Positions 12,591-24,557 of a stretch of DNA of 64,000 bases are shown here, piece by piece. The translations under genes were made by a program, and so were the position numbers. The DNA is from Anaeramoeba ignava (taxonomy: Eukaryota; Metamonada; Anaeramoebidae), in the NCBI GenBank assembly GCA_028826165.1, contig JAPDFW010000136.1, positions 752,501-816,500 on the forward strand, read 5' to 3'. Below the pieces are notes generated by a model, which was not told where the DNA came from, ran no database searches, and saw only the letters and a program-made list of their open reading frames with translations. Within the stretch, counting starts at the first letter, position 1. Each line of letters starts with the position of its first letter.

Positions 12591-13074
12591 AATAAATAAT
12601 TATTAATTTCTATTTCCAATTTTTATTTTTGTTTATCATTTTAAAAAATCAATTTTCCATTTTTTTTGATTTAAAATTTAAAATAAAAATTAATTTGAAA
12701 TTTTGTTTTAGAATTTAATTCTTTTTTTATTTATTAATTTGAAGATTTTTATTTGATTGAAAATAGAATTTTAAATTAAAAACAAAATTAAAAATAGAAG
12801 ATGAAGAATATCCTGTTTTATTAATTGAATTTTCATTAAATCCAAAAAACAAATCAAGAGAAAACAAGTATAATTTTAATTTTGATTTTAATTTTGATTT
12901 TAATTTGAATTTTAATTTTAATTTTAATTTTTAATTTTAATTTTGATTTTAATTTTGATTTTGATTTTAATTTTAATTTTAATTTTAATTTTAATTTTAA
13001 TTTTAATTTTAATTTTAATTTTAATTTTGATTTTGATTTTAATTTTGATTTTAATTTTAATTTTGATTTTGATT

Positions 13075-14841
13075 TTAATTTTGATTATTAAATTTATTAA
13101 TTAATAAATCAAATAAATTTGGATTTGTTTGATTTAATTGAAAATAATCAATTCCAATTTGAATTTCATCAATAATTTCTTGTGTAATTTTAATTCCTTT
13201 TTTAATTTGATTTGAATAAATCCAATATTCAAATATTTGAAATGATTTATTACTTAATTCACTATAATCTGTAACTTTATTAGATTTATCTTCAGTTACA
13301 GATAAAAACATTCCTCGATATAATTCACTTCTCATTATTAATATTAATTTTGGAAATTTATATTGTTTTTCTTTTCTTTCAATTATAAAATCTTTTTCAT
13401 TTTCATTTAAATAAATTCTTTTCATTGTTTCTTCAATTTTTTCATTTGAATTTATAATTTCTTTAATTTCTGAATATAATTTTGGATTTATTATTCTGTT
13501 TGAATAAATCATTTCAAATATTTGATTTGATTCTTGAATTGATTTTTTTGAAATAATTTCTTTAAGTTTTTCAATTTGATTTTGATTTTGATTTAATCTG
13601 TATTTCAATATTAATTTATGAGCTTCAATTATTTCTCCATTTTCGGTTTTAAATGAAATATTACAAAATTCTTTTCTTCTAAATAATTTTATCAAATCTT
13701 CTTCAAGATTGGAAAAAGGAAGAGGAGAATAATAAAGAAATGATTTGTAATATCCACAAGAAATATGATAATTGGAAATATCTTCATTAAATCTTAATTT
13801 AGGAAGTTTAATTTGAATTGGAATTGATTGATAATTTGTATCACCAGTTCCTACTTGACCATATTCATTATGTCCGAATCCTATCAGTTTCCCTTTAGAA
13901 GTTAAAATCAAAGTATGGAAATCTCCAACAGAAAGATCAAGAATATCATCATCATTTTCAAATAAAGATGATTTGATTTCAGTAAATTCATAAGTACCTT
14001 CATCAATTCCATTATATTGCCAATCTCCACATGAATAAAGTTTTCTTTTTGGATTTTGATTTTGATTTTGATTTTCATTTTCAATCAACATTATTGAATA
14101 AGAAGCTCCACATTGAATATCAATTATTTTACATTTTGGAATATTTTGGATTTTGGTTAATTTTTGGATTTCTGTTTCATCTTTTATTGATTCTCCTAAT
14201 CCAAGTTGACCATATAAATTGTATCCGCATCCAAACAATTCTTGATTTGAATTTAAAAGAAAAACATAATTTGAATAATTTCCTGAAAGTATTTTAGAAA
14301 CATTTTTCATCATTAAAATTGGTTTTTCTGTTTTTTGAAATGCTTTAGAATCAAATCCAAGTTGGCCAAATTCATTTGAACCAATTCCATAAACATTTTG
14401 ATTTGAAGTTAATAAGTAAATTGAATTAAATCCAGCAACAATATCTTGAATTATTCTATCATTTTTATCTTCAATTAATGATGAAATATTGATAAATTTA
14501 TTTGGATTATTTGGATTAATATTGCTTCCTTTGGCAAATACATTTCCTTCTTTTGTTAAAATAGCTTCATTTTGATAACCAACAGTTACTTTTTGAATAT
14601 TTTCTTCAATTTGGATTTTTTCAGGATTTTGTTTTGAATCATTTTCATTTAAATATTCTATTGCTTTTCCATTTTTAAAAAGGAAAATTGTTGCAAAGCC
14701 TCCTGTTGAAATTTGTTTAATTTGTTTTTCATTTTCATTTTCATTTTCATTTTCGAATTTAATTGGTTTTGTTATTTTATCTGCTTTATTTTTGAAAAGA
14801 ATTGGATATTGATTTGAACCAAAAAATAAAATTTCATTCAT
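13075..14841 (-). CDS. RCC1-BTB protein, intact 588-aa copy
   Basis: The only uninterrupted copy of the family in this window. Residues 1 to about 370 form an RCC1-like propeller with repeats such as GIGSNEFGQLGF, GCGYNLYGQLGLGE and GFGHNEYGQVGTGD. An Asn-Glu repeat near residue 30 and an Asn-Gln repeat near 260 come from hexamers. A BTB domain starts near residue 388 (FCNISFKTENGEIIEAHKLI) and a second BTB-like segment near 480 (KDFIIERKEKQYKFPKLILI, RSELYRGMFLS). Such proteins commonly serve as ubiquitin-ligase adaptors or chromatin/GTPase regulators; which applies here is unknown. The start at 14841 (MNEILFFGSNQ) is conserved in all paralogues. It is the likely functional reference for the family in this window. 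Its right-arm partner is 48977-50778. Confidence 0.93.
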   Translation of the reverse strand: MNEILFFGSNQYPILFKNKADKITKPIKFENENENENEKQIKQISTGGFATIFLFKNGKAIEYLNENDSKQNPEKIQIEENIQKVTVGYQNEAILTKEGNVFAKGSNINPNNPNKFINISSLIEDKNDRIIQDIVAGFNSIYLLTSNQNVYGIGSNEFGQLGFDSKAFQKTEKPILMMKNVSKILSGNYSNYVFLLNSNQELFGCGYNLYGQLGLGESIKDETEIQKLTKIQNIPKCKIIDIQCGASYSIMLIENENQNQNQNPKRKLYSCGDWQYNGIDEGTYEFTEIKSSLFENDDDILDLSVGDFHTLILTSKGKLIGFGHNEYGQVGTGDTNYQSIPIQIKLPKLRFNEDISNYHISCGYYKSFLYYSPLPFSNLEEDLIKLFRRKEFCNISFKTENGEIIEAHKLILKYRLNQNQNQIEKLKEIISKKSIQESNQIFEMIYSNRIINPKLYSEIKEIINSNEKIEETMKRIYLNENEKDFIIERKEKQYKFPKLILIMRSELYRGMFLSVTEDKSNKVTDYSELSNKSFQIFEYWIYSNQIKKGIKITQEIIDEIQIGIDYFQLNQTNPNLFDLLINKFNNQN

Positions 14842-14879
14842 TTTTGAAATGAAAAAAAATGAAAAATGAAAAATGAAAA

Positions 14880-15245
14880 AAAATTTTAATTTTAATTTTA
14901 ATTTTAATTTTAATTTTGATTTTAATTTTAAATTTAATTTTGATTTTGATTTTGATTTTAATTTTAATTTGAATTTGAATTTTAAATTTTAATTTTTATT
15001 TTAATTTTAATTTTAATTTTAATTTTGAATTTTAATTTTAATTTTAATTTTAATTTTAATTTTAATTTTGATTTTAAATTTTGATTTTAATTTTGATTTT
15101 AATTTTAATTTTATTTTTAAATTTGATTTTAATTTTAATTTTAATTTTAATTTTAATTTTAAATTTTGATTTTGATTTTAATTTTAAATTTAATTTTAAT
15201 TTTAAATTTAATTTTAATTTTGATTTTGATTTCATTGATAATTTC
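14880..15245. repeat. Imperfect AATTTT/GATTTT hexamer tract
   Basis: Hexamer repeats with A/G variation fill the gap between the RCC1-BTB start and the MROH1 stop. The left arm of the inverted duplication ends within or near this tract. Confidence 0.9.
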
Positions 15246-15261
15246 TTGTTTTTTTAAGAAA

Positions 15262-18200
15262 TTAATAATCATATAAAAGACTCAGAGCTCTTGCAGCATC
15301 TGTTTTAACTAAAGGACTTTTATCCTTCAATAATAAGATAATTTGACTGCAAATATGACCTTTGTTGATTGTATTACGCATATCTTTTGGGGTATGTTTG
15401 AGGAAATATGCAATTACTAAAGCAGAATTTGCACGAATTTGGGGTTCATCTGAAGTGAAAAATTGGATTCCAGTGATCAAATAATTGCTGATTCTTGGGG
15501 AATAAATGCGGGCAAGTAGTTTGCACAGAGAATCCAGAAAATTTTCATAATCAATACCTCTTTTGGGATTAATGACATTTGATTGGAAAAGGGAGTTGAT
15601 TTCGTTATTGAAGATCAAAAGTCCGTAATTTCGGAAAGTAAGTTTGACAGACTCTCTGACTTGGTTATTGGAATCGCGGAGATAGATCATCAAAGAGGGG
15701 AAGTTATTGTGGAATTGTTCTACAAGAGATATTCGTTGTTCGAAGTTGTTTTCGATACCAAATTTGGCGAGAGATGCGAAAAGATTGATGGATGCTGCGC
15801 GGATTTTTGGGTGTGGAGACATGAATGTTTGTCTCGTTCGCGAACAGTTGTGTGTGACGAATCCGTTTGCAATGAAAGTGTGGTGAATGCTTTCTGTCTG
15901 AAGATCCATAAGCGCCTGCTTGGGTGTTTCAACAACAGATTCAAGAGGAATGAGCATGAATGGATGATGAACTTGAACTAATTTTTGGAAATTGGAAAAT
16001 TTCATAATTTCGTTTTCTTTTGAGTTTCTTTTTTTCTTCTCTTCAAACTTTCTCTGAAGAAGATATTCTGTTTTTAACATAATTTCTTCTGTTTTTTCTT
16101 CTCTTTGCAAACGGAACCCAATTATGCGGAATAAATTCAAAATGTTTCTTAAATTCTGTGCAAAATTCAAAACGATAATGTTTTCTGATTCCAAAATTTT
16201 CGAAATTTCCAATTCGCAATCAATTCCGAATTCATGATATAAATTGAGTGCTTGAGTAAAGAGTTTTTTTGCAAAAACAAATTCTTGTGGATCATTGAAG
16301 GATTGTTTGATTGGAGAAAGAATGAAATCGCGATCGTTGTTTTGGATAAGAAGAGAGAATTCAGGGAATCTGCTTTGGAAACCAGCAAGCCATTCACGTT
16401 TTGATTGGGAAGAACAAGCGGGAAGCCAGTGAAATATTTGATGTGAAGGAAGACATAAAACAAAAAGAAGTGATAGAAATGCGTTGAAATTCTGGGAATG
16501 GAGAAATTGTGTCAGATCATTTTGGTCTTTTTGAATTAAATCAAGAGATAAGAAATCTTGCAAGAAATTTGGCTCATTTTGCAAGATGAGAGAAATGAAA
16601 TCATCTCTGAAACAATCAAAAGAAGAAGAAGAACGAGTGAGGAAAGGAAGTATTCGGGAAATGGTTGGAATTCGTTGATCTGAAGAAGAAAGTGGGATGA
16701 GTTGCTTTGATTCAAGAATATCAAGATTTTCTGAGATTTGAGATTGTGTGATTGTATTTTCAAGAGAAGATTTGAATTGAGAAACGGAAAGAATATCGAA
16801 AGAGGATGAGTTTTTGACAAGAATATCTGGGATGTTTTTGAGAGTGTGAGCAATAACAACACTATCATCAGAAGTGAGGAATTTTGCTGGAGAAAATTCA
16901 GATGAAGAAAATGAAACCAAAAACGGATGGTCTTCAGAAACAGTTATTTTTCTGCCTGAGATTGTTGTAACGACAAAGAGACGTCTTTCAATTTGGGTTT
17001 TCTCGAGTTGAAAGAAGTTGTTTATGTTGGTTTTCTTTATGACAAGTGATTCAGGATCAACAGTTGAAATTTGGAGATTTTGGGAAGAGAAGGTTTCTGA
17101 GAGATTACTGATTGAGGTTGAGGTGATCCCATCAGCGAGAAGAACGTTTGTGTCTTCAGCAACACAGAGCGTAATTAGATGCGGGGAAATGACGGAGATT
17201 GGGAGAACTTCGGAAATACGTTTGAGATTCTTCATTGCCTCAAATTCAACATCAACATGTTTTCCTTCAGTTGAAGGGAGAATCATTCCAAAAATTGAAC
17301 CGATGTATTTGGAAGAAACCTCAGAATCAACAGACACGATATTGCCCAGTCCACGGATTGCGCATTTAACGACTTTTGGACAAGGATCATTTTGGCGCGA
17401 AAACAAACAGTTCAAAACCATTGATAAAATCTTTGGCAGAGATGAAACATGGTTTACAAGTTCAGCAAAGACAGATGTTGCAGCGATTCTTTGACCTTCA
17501 ATGTTCTTTGTGAGATATGGATAAACAAACTCACAAAGTTTGACAATATGCTGCGGATTTTCAAGAACATATTGTCTCACAATAAGTTGAAGACCCTCCT
17601 CGAAATTTTCTCCTGAGGATAATGCTGTCCATGCATCTAATTGAAGATTCTTCTCGAAAAATCCTGGATCGTCGAATTGTTCTTCGTTTTTGTAAAGTTT
17701 CTCAAGAAGATCCTTTGGAGACGGTTGTTCGGGAATTTGCATAAATGTGTTTGGAATAATCTCCTTATCAACGTTTTGCTTTGTTTCTTTTGGCGGTTCT
17801 TCTTTTTCATCATCTTGGATCTGAATATTTTCGTTTGATTTTTCGTCTTCATTTTTTGGAGAAGAATCTTGTGTGTTTTCTTTATCAGGAATTGTTTTCT
17901 CATCAATCTCATCAGGTAATTTTTTGAGAACTTCACGTTTGAAGAGGAAACTTTGAGCAACAACACTAAGCAAAGAAACAGCATCTTTCATGTTCAACGA
18001 GTTGAAAAATTGTTTGAGAGTTTCTGTTGTTTGAGCAAGAAGAGTGGATTCGTTTGACAATCTGTTGGAATATGTTCCCACAACAGATCCAAAACGCATC
18101 AGAATTGCGCCGAGAATGTGAGCAGGTCTTTGCGCAAGAATATCATCAAAACACCCGCTTTCAAGAATACCTCCTAACGCAGCAGTTGCGGTTTGTGGAG

Positions 18201-21200
18201 GAATTGTTGGTTCATAAACAAGTTTTTGAGAATTTGTATCCATTCGTTCAGTAACAAGTGTTTGGTTGTTCATTGTATCGAGGAGAATTTTGAGCAATTC
18301 GGGCGCAAGTTCAGAATCTGATGCGATGGAAACAAAGCATTTCTCGTCAAGTGGGGAAAGTGGAGGAGGAACTGAGAAAAGAGTGCCAATCACAGAGGTG
18401 ATATTGAATCTTGCGAGTGTTTGAGCAGCATGAAGTGTTGCATTGAGTGTTTGAGGATTAGATATTTGGGCTAGCGAACCACGCAGTGATGAAAAAACAT
18501 TTGAAACTTGGTCTGTTAGTTCCTCTTTTCCACGGATGGTGATACATTCGTTATAGATCAGTGCAGCAGCGTTTGATCCGCTGTCACCGATATCTGCAAA
18601 TCCGTCCACAAGTGCGACAAGAAATTGCGTGATTTGATAACGTTTGAATAAACTTGTAATCGCAACCGCAATCTCTCGAGCGGTTTCAAGCATGGTTTGT
18701 GTTTGTACAGTGTCGATTCTCTCTCTCGAAAGCGCGAGTCTGAGAAGAGGTTTTGGTGGTTTGACAACACGGAAAGGAGTCTTGTTTTTGGATGCAAGAC
18801 GCAGTAAATAGTCAATATAAAGCATCATTTCAACAGTGTGGAAAGCGTGAGAACGAATCGGTATTTCCGGATCAAAACATCTTGGAATCATTACTGCAAG
18901 AACTTCTCCAACTCGATGGAAGTCCTTTTCTGAGAAAACAAGATCTTTCTCGATATCTCTGTGCTTTTTTCTGCGTTGGTTTGTTCTGAAATCAATAAAA
19001 TTCATTGCCAATTCCTCGACTGTTTCGCATGCTCTTGATCTTTGTAACGGATTTGATGATCTTAATTTTGGAGCAATGTAATGGAAAATTCTATGGAAAC
19101 AAGCCCCACTTGTGTCCATATAAAGAATGGAAGAAAGAACATCTGTGAAGCCTTGCATGATCAAGTCTGTTCCGCCATGAGAATATGATCTTGCGGAATC
19201 TTGCTTATCTTCCTTCTTGTGTCTGTGTTTGTGCCGTGATTTCTTCTCCTTCGTGGATTGCAGCGCTCCAGCAACACCCACATCCCATAGCTTCAAAAGC
19301 GCTTCAACAACCTTTTTCTCCTGTTCTGGAGGAAGAAGCGGCTTGAGCAACACCAGCGCCACAATTGCTCTCAACGAGAGAACAACAAGATTATTATAGT
19401 CGTTTTTAATAGCGGCTTCTTTGACAACTGTTTTTATATACGAGTCTCCATGCTCGCTTTCCTCTTGATGCTTCTCGGAATCCGAGACTCGCATTGAATG
19501 ATTAGGATCAATTCTTGTTGGTGATATGAAGCCAAGCAAAATATCGAGGAATTCTTCTCTTCGCTCGAAATGGTAATTGGGATCCTGATTGGTTGATCTT
19601 AACGCAGTTGCCATGTTGTCAAAACTGACAGCTATGGATTCCATTGTTGTGACAGGCGAGTTTGCTGAAGAGGAAAAATTTGACACCAACGGCATAAGTT
19701 GTTTCAAAACAGAAATTTCTAATCTCGACACCATTGTCTTTGATGGTGCGTTTGCAACTGCATATCCGAAACCTAGAATCACACTTTCTCGCATCCCAAG
19801 CATTTCTGGTCCTGATTTGTCCTTTTTCTGGAAAAATCCCGACCGTTTCACAACCATGTCAACTTCGATAATGTTCGCTAGAGCATCCAGAACCCTGTCG
19901 AAATGTGATCCTGCAACAAGTCCATATCCAACCGCAAAGCCTTCTCTTTCGAGTGCCTCCATTTTCCGCAGTTCTTGAAACATTCCTCTTAATTTCCGGA
20001 TCACCAGATCATTGTTCCGTGATTTCTGCAAGCAAATGCACAGGAAAATGTGCAATGTGCGTCTCGCTTCGCTATTTTTGCTGATCTCCAACTGTCTTCC
20101 AAACGCTTCTGCAAGAACACTGTTCCATTCATCATCATTCACAGTTGTCACTGTACTTCTGACGAATTTGACAAGCATACCGCGCCACTTGTCAATGCCA
20201 AAATTCTTGGCGTGATGTTTTTCGAGATAGTTCTGCAATCTCTGGATGTGTTTTTTCTCGAAGGCTTCATTGAGCGAAGGATGGAGAACGGGGGAAAGAA
20301 CTCTGAGCAAAGACAAGGCATTGGCACCTGGATCGTTTCTATCGTATGGAAGAATTGACATTGAGAGCAGACGGGCGTAAATATGCTGTGGCTTTGGCAG
20401 GTTAACGAGTTGGTCGAAATCAAGGAAAAATTCATCCGAATAATCGGTTTGATTTGGATCCTCAGCAGCAGCTCTCTTTTTCATAGCGACAACACCTGTT
20501 GATTTGCAGAGCATAGGCTGTGCCATAAGATACTCCTCTCTGTCGAGTAATTCTAGGGAATAAGGGCCATAAAATATTCTCAGCAGCACCAATACTTTGT
20601 GCCATCATCAACAATATCCGATCCGCATGGCTGCGTAGAGAGCGTGGCGACATCTCCAGAGAATACACCTTGTTCTTTGTCTTCTCCTTCTCCTTCTTCT
20701 GCTGTTTTTCCAGACGCTTTTTGTTCTTCTTATCGAAAGCATCGATCTCTTCATCGCCAATTGACGCGCACTTGAGAACAAACATCACAAGATCTTTTCC
20801 TCCAGCAACATACAAATACATCTGGTTCGCCATCGAAACAATCAGATCGCAAACCGCTGCAGACAGCGCATAATTCGTTCCTGTTGTCTGTATTAGATTT
20901 TTCACAGAAGCAACTATTGTTTCCTTCATGTCTTTCAGTTCGTTCGATGAATGTGTCACTAAATGCGTTATCAACTTCACAGCTCCTTCTTTGGTTTGTG
21001 TATCTTTCGCCTCCATTTTCGGGAGCAAGAAGCGAAATAGGTAGTGAATAAACGTTTCCGATATTATTGCAAAGCATCTCAAAAGTTCATTATGTATTTT
21101 GTAAGAATTTTGGTCTGTCGGATCAACAGGCACGCAGATCAACGGAAATATCGTTGTGAATACACTAGTTAGGGATTGTTCCGACAAACGGATGTCTCCG

Positions 21201-22881
21201 TTCTTCATGGCCTCAAACACGTTGTTTAAGCATCGAACAAGAGGTAAGTGGTCTCTGTTTTTTTCCTTCTGAAAAAGTTTCAATAATGCCGAAAGAAATC
21301 TTGATATTTCACCACGTAGCTTGTCTGCCTTCAAGATTATTAACAACGGTCCCATTGATTGTGCTGCTGCTAATCTTATCATCTTGTCTGATGACTTCAG
21401 CATCCATGAATCGAATAACCATGTGTAAAGTGTTGAAACTTCGGTTTGGAATGAATCGTATGTTATACTTTTGATATCAACTGAATCTTTATTTGCAACA
21501 TAATGAATAATTGCTTCAAAGAAGTTTCCCATTGCTTTTTAAATATAAATATAAATATAAATATAAATATAAATATAAATATAAATATAAATATAAAAAT
21601 AAATATTTAAATAAATATAAAATATAAAATAAATTTAAAATAAATATAAATATTTAAATAAATTTAAATAAATATAAAAATAAATATTTAAATAAAATAA
21701 ATATAAATATAAATATAAAAATAAAATTTAAAATAAATATAAATATAAATATAAATATAAATATTTAAATAAAAATAAATATAAATTTAAATAAATATAT
21801 AAAAATAAATATTTGAAAATAAAAATAAATATAAATTTAAATAAATATATAAAAATAAATATTTGAATATAAATATTTAAATAAATATAAATATAAATAT
21901 TTAAATAAATATAAATATAAATATTTAAATAAATATAAATATAAATATTTAAATATAAATATAAATATAAATATTTAAATAAATATAAATATAAATATTT
22001 AAATAAATATAAATATAAATATTTAAATAAAGATAAATATAAATATAAATATTTAAATAAATATAAATATAAATATAAATAAATATATTAAAATATCAAA
22101 TCTACTTTTTGCAAATGCTGCTTGCATTTTCTTGGATTTAATTGAACTTAAAATTGGTAATACTCTTGTGAAAATTTCTCCTAATCTAGGAACTGTAACA
22201 AGTGGATTTGATGATGTAAATTCTCCAAAACATGTTATAATATGATAATGTGGAATTGTTCCAATTTGAAATTTAAGTAATAATTGATCAATAACTTCTT
22301 TATGAAATCTTTTTCCTAAAGCAACTAATGTATTTGAACTTGCAATTTGGTTATCTTGATTATTATCCTATTTTTATAATATTTTTATAATATTTTAATT
22401 TTAAAATAAATTTTAAAATAAATTTGAATTTTAATTTACATTTGAGGATGTCATTTCATCAATTGAAAATTGAATAATATTTAATGCTAAATCGGAAGGA
22501 ATTCTTTCTATTTTTTGTTCTACTATTGTTGACATTAATTGAATAAAATGAATTCTAATTTCTTTGTTTAACTTTTTTTTTTTTAAAATATAAAAAAAAA
22601 TTTAATTCAAAAAAAAAAAAAAAGCAAAAAATAAAATAATTTTAATTATAAACCTTTTCTTTGCTAATATGATTTAAAATTGAAGAAACAACAAGTGGAG
22701 TTTTATGATTTCCAATTTCAATTAATGCATCAGAAACAGTACTTCTCACAGTTTTATTTGTATCAGAAACTGAAATAATTAATTGTTTAACCATCTCATC
22801 AATCATTCCTCCAGTTTGGATTACAATATTTGAACGAATTAAAGCTTGAGCTCTTGAAGTTTTTTTACCAAAAATTTTCAT
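15262..22881 (-). CDS. MROH1: MROH1 (maestro HEAT-like repeat protein 1), interrupted by an intein
   Basis: Four exons by my model: 22881-22654, 22571-22440, 22367-22106 and 21534-15262, all with GT-AG introns that keep frame. HEAT-type helical repeats run throughout. Landmarks shared with MROH1 include [19 protein letters not shown] with [16 protein letters not shown], and the C-terminal [15 protein letters not shown] and [21 protein letters not shown]1 is a large lysosome-associated HEAT protein of poorly known function. Exon 4 needs one frame change near 20545-20560 (one extra base between ILWP and SLELLD). The precursor would be about 2297 residues, 1857 without the intein at 15847-17166. 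Exon 4 is much richer in G+C than the first three exons and all neighbours. Shares an 82-bp divergent gap with the WD40 gene. Confidence 0.9.
15847..17166 (-). mobile_element. 440-residue intein inside MROH1
   Basis: Starts with Cys1 ([13 protein letters not shown], block A). Block B is [16 protein letters not shown] around residues 69-84, with SxxH in place of the usual TxxH. Block F is [18 protein letters not shown] (419-436) and the end is FVTHN, followed by Cys+1 of the C-extein. These are the residues needed for protein splicing: Cys1, the block-B His, the penultimate His, the terminal Asn and Cys+1. The central part has a degenerate LAGLIDADG relic: an IFHWLP segment then [12 protein letters not shown] (256-267), where the catalytic Asp of the consensus AGLxDxDG is lost, followed by YHEFGI and FRIIGF as in this endonuclease class. 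So it probably splices but no longer homes. It lies in one open frame with the exteins, inside a conserved HEAT repeat (HLITL before, SRTRQTF after). Confidence 0.93.
21535..22105. repeat. MROH1 intron 3 filled with ATAAAT-type repeats
   Basis: A 571-bp intron with donor GTAGATTTG (minus strand, at 22105) and acceptor AAAAAG (to 21535). It consists of ATATAA/AAATAT short repeats with longer ATTTAAATAAATATAAATAT units. No gene inside. Confidence 0.85.
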
Positions 22882-22963
22882 TTTAAAAAAAATAAAAAAA
22901 ATAAAAAATGAAAAAAATGAAAAATTAAAAAATGAAAAATTTATTTTTTCTTTCTTTTTAAAA
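22882..22963. promoter_or_regulatory. 82-bp divergent gap, MROH1 / WD40 gene
   Basis: Both start codons face outward, so the two promoters must overlap here. The sequence is A-rich then T-rich with no motif that I can name. Confidence 0.5.
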
Positions 22964-24425
22964 ATGGATTTTGCTTATATTGTTACTTTAGTTGACCAAT
23001 TTCTTAAACAAAATGGTTTTACTTTTACTCATGAAATGTTTCAACAAGAAATTCAAGATAAATTTAATTTAAAAATATTACAATCAGAAAATGAATTAAT
23101 TCAAAGATTAAATGAACATGAAGAATTAAAAAAATCTTCAATTACAAAAGATAATCAACAAGAAAAATTAAGACAAGCTTTAGTTGAATTTGTAATTTTG
23201 AAAAAAAACAAACAATCAGAAAAAGAAAAAATTTTTCAATTAATTTTTTAATTTATTTTTTAATTTAGAAACATAAACAAAATAACCATCCTTTTAAATC
23301 AGATCTTTATAGACATTTTTCAGAAATTCATTCTGCTAATATTATTTCAGTTAAAATATCTCCAGATTGCCGTTTGATATTTTTTTTGATTATTTTTTTT
23401 TTCCTTTCATCAAATTTATTTTATTTTATTTATTTATAAAAGGTTATATTGCAACAACTTCAACAGATAAAACATTAAAAATAACAGAAATTAAAACAAA
23501 CAAAATTATTCAAACATTTGATAAAATTTCAAAAGGAACAATTTTATGTTTAGATTTTCATCCAAATGAAAAGTATTTTGAAAATTAAAATTAAAATCAA
23601 AATTAAAATCAAAATTAAAATTAAAATCAATATTTAAAAATATTAAAAAGTGTTATTCTTGGAGGAGCAATGGATGGAACACATTTCTTAATTAATTACT
23701 TGCAAAATCAAGATCCAATAAAATTTCGTGATCATTCCAAATATGTTTCTGTTGTATCTTTTTCAGAAAATGGGAATTACTTTTTAACAGGTTCACATGA
23801 TTACACAATTAACATTTACACAAAAACGGAACAAAAGGAAGAAAAACAAGAAAAGGAAATGAAAATAACTGAATTCACACACAAATCCAAATTCACATTT
23901 GTTGGAGTTATTGAATCAGCAATTTTTGGAAAAACAGAAACAGAAATTATAGTTTCATCAAGAAATGATCATTTTTTCCATTATATTGACTTAGAAACAT
24001 CACAAGACACACGAATAAACATGAATCAAAACTTGGACAACCACATTAGTTTCACAGTAATGGATCTCCAAGTCTCTCCTGATAAGAATCACTTGCTTGT
24101 CACAACTGACAAGGATCGTGTGTTGATTTATTTATATAAATCAAATTTACAAGTTCAAAGTCTTTATGGTACTTCAAATGACGAATTTACAAATCCAAAA
24201 TCTTGTTGGGATCCTTCTTCTCATTTTGTTTATTCAACTTCCCAAAGAGATTTTGAAGTTATTGTTTGGGATTATATTGATGGTGAAAAAGTTGCTAATC
24301 TTAATATTCATTCTGGTTTGATTAGAAATATTCATGTTCGTCTCAATAAATCAACTCAAGAAACTTTTATTGCAACTTGTTCATACGATAAAAGTGTTGC
24401 TTTATGGGTTAGAAAACAAATTTAA
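22964..24425 (+). CDS. LisH-like/WD40 repeat protein, 4 exons, 411 aa
   Basis: Exons 22964-23191, 23269-23371, 23443-23572 and 23651-24425, joined by 71-78-bp GT-AG introns with closing phases. The N-terminus (VDQFLKQNGFTFTHEMFQQE) resembles a LisH dimerisation motif. WD40 repeats follow: IATTSTDKTLKI, ILGGAMDGT, FLTGSHDYTINIYT, a long central blade, and IATCSYDKSVALWV at the end. The protein is probably a seven-bladed propeller scaffold in a complex. I cannot place it in a named family. It is convergent with the RING-TRAF gene. Confidence 0.85.
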
Positions 24426-24557
24426 TTCAATTCAATTCAATTCAATTCAATTCAAATCAAATAAAATTTCTTTCCAATTTTTCTTTTTTTTTTCTTTTTC
24501 TCTTTTATTGAGAATTTGATTTAAATTTAAATTAATTTGATTTGAATTCAATTCAAC

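Larger units (their letters stand above)
3110..14860 (-). repeat. Left arm of a large inverted duplication
   Basis: Read on the minus strand, the order is RCC1-BTB, array 3, Hsp20, array 2, BTB-TLDc, array 1, RCC1-BTB fragment, RCC1-BTB. The plus strand from 48960 to 59171 has the same order. The left arm is longer because it holds the TTAA element and more satellite units. Edges are approximate, as they fall in hexamer tracts. Confidence 0.88.

Noticed and set aside
15847-17166. The extra MROH1 block as a Hedgehog-type or bacterial intein-like domain
   Set aside because: It has exteins on both sides, a terminal Asn with following Cys and an endonuclease relic, which fit a true intein better.
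15583-20358. Open frames on the plus strand opposite MROH1
   Set aside because: Shadows caused by the lower A+T of exon 4; none resembles a known protein and the minus-strand gene is well supported.
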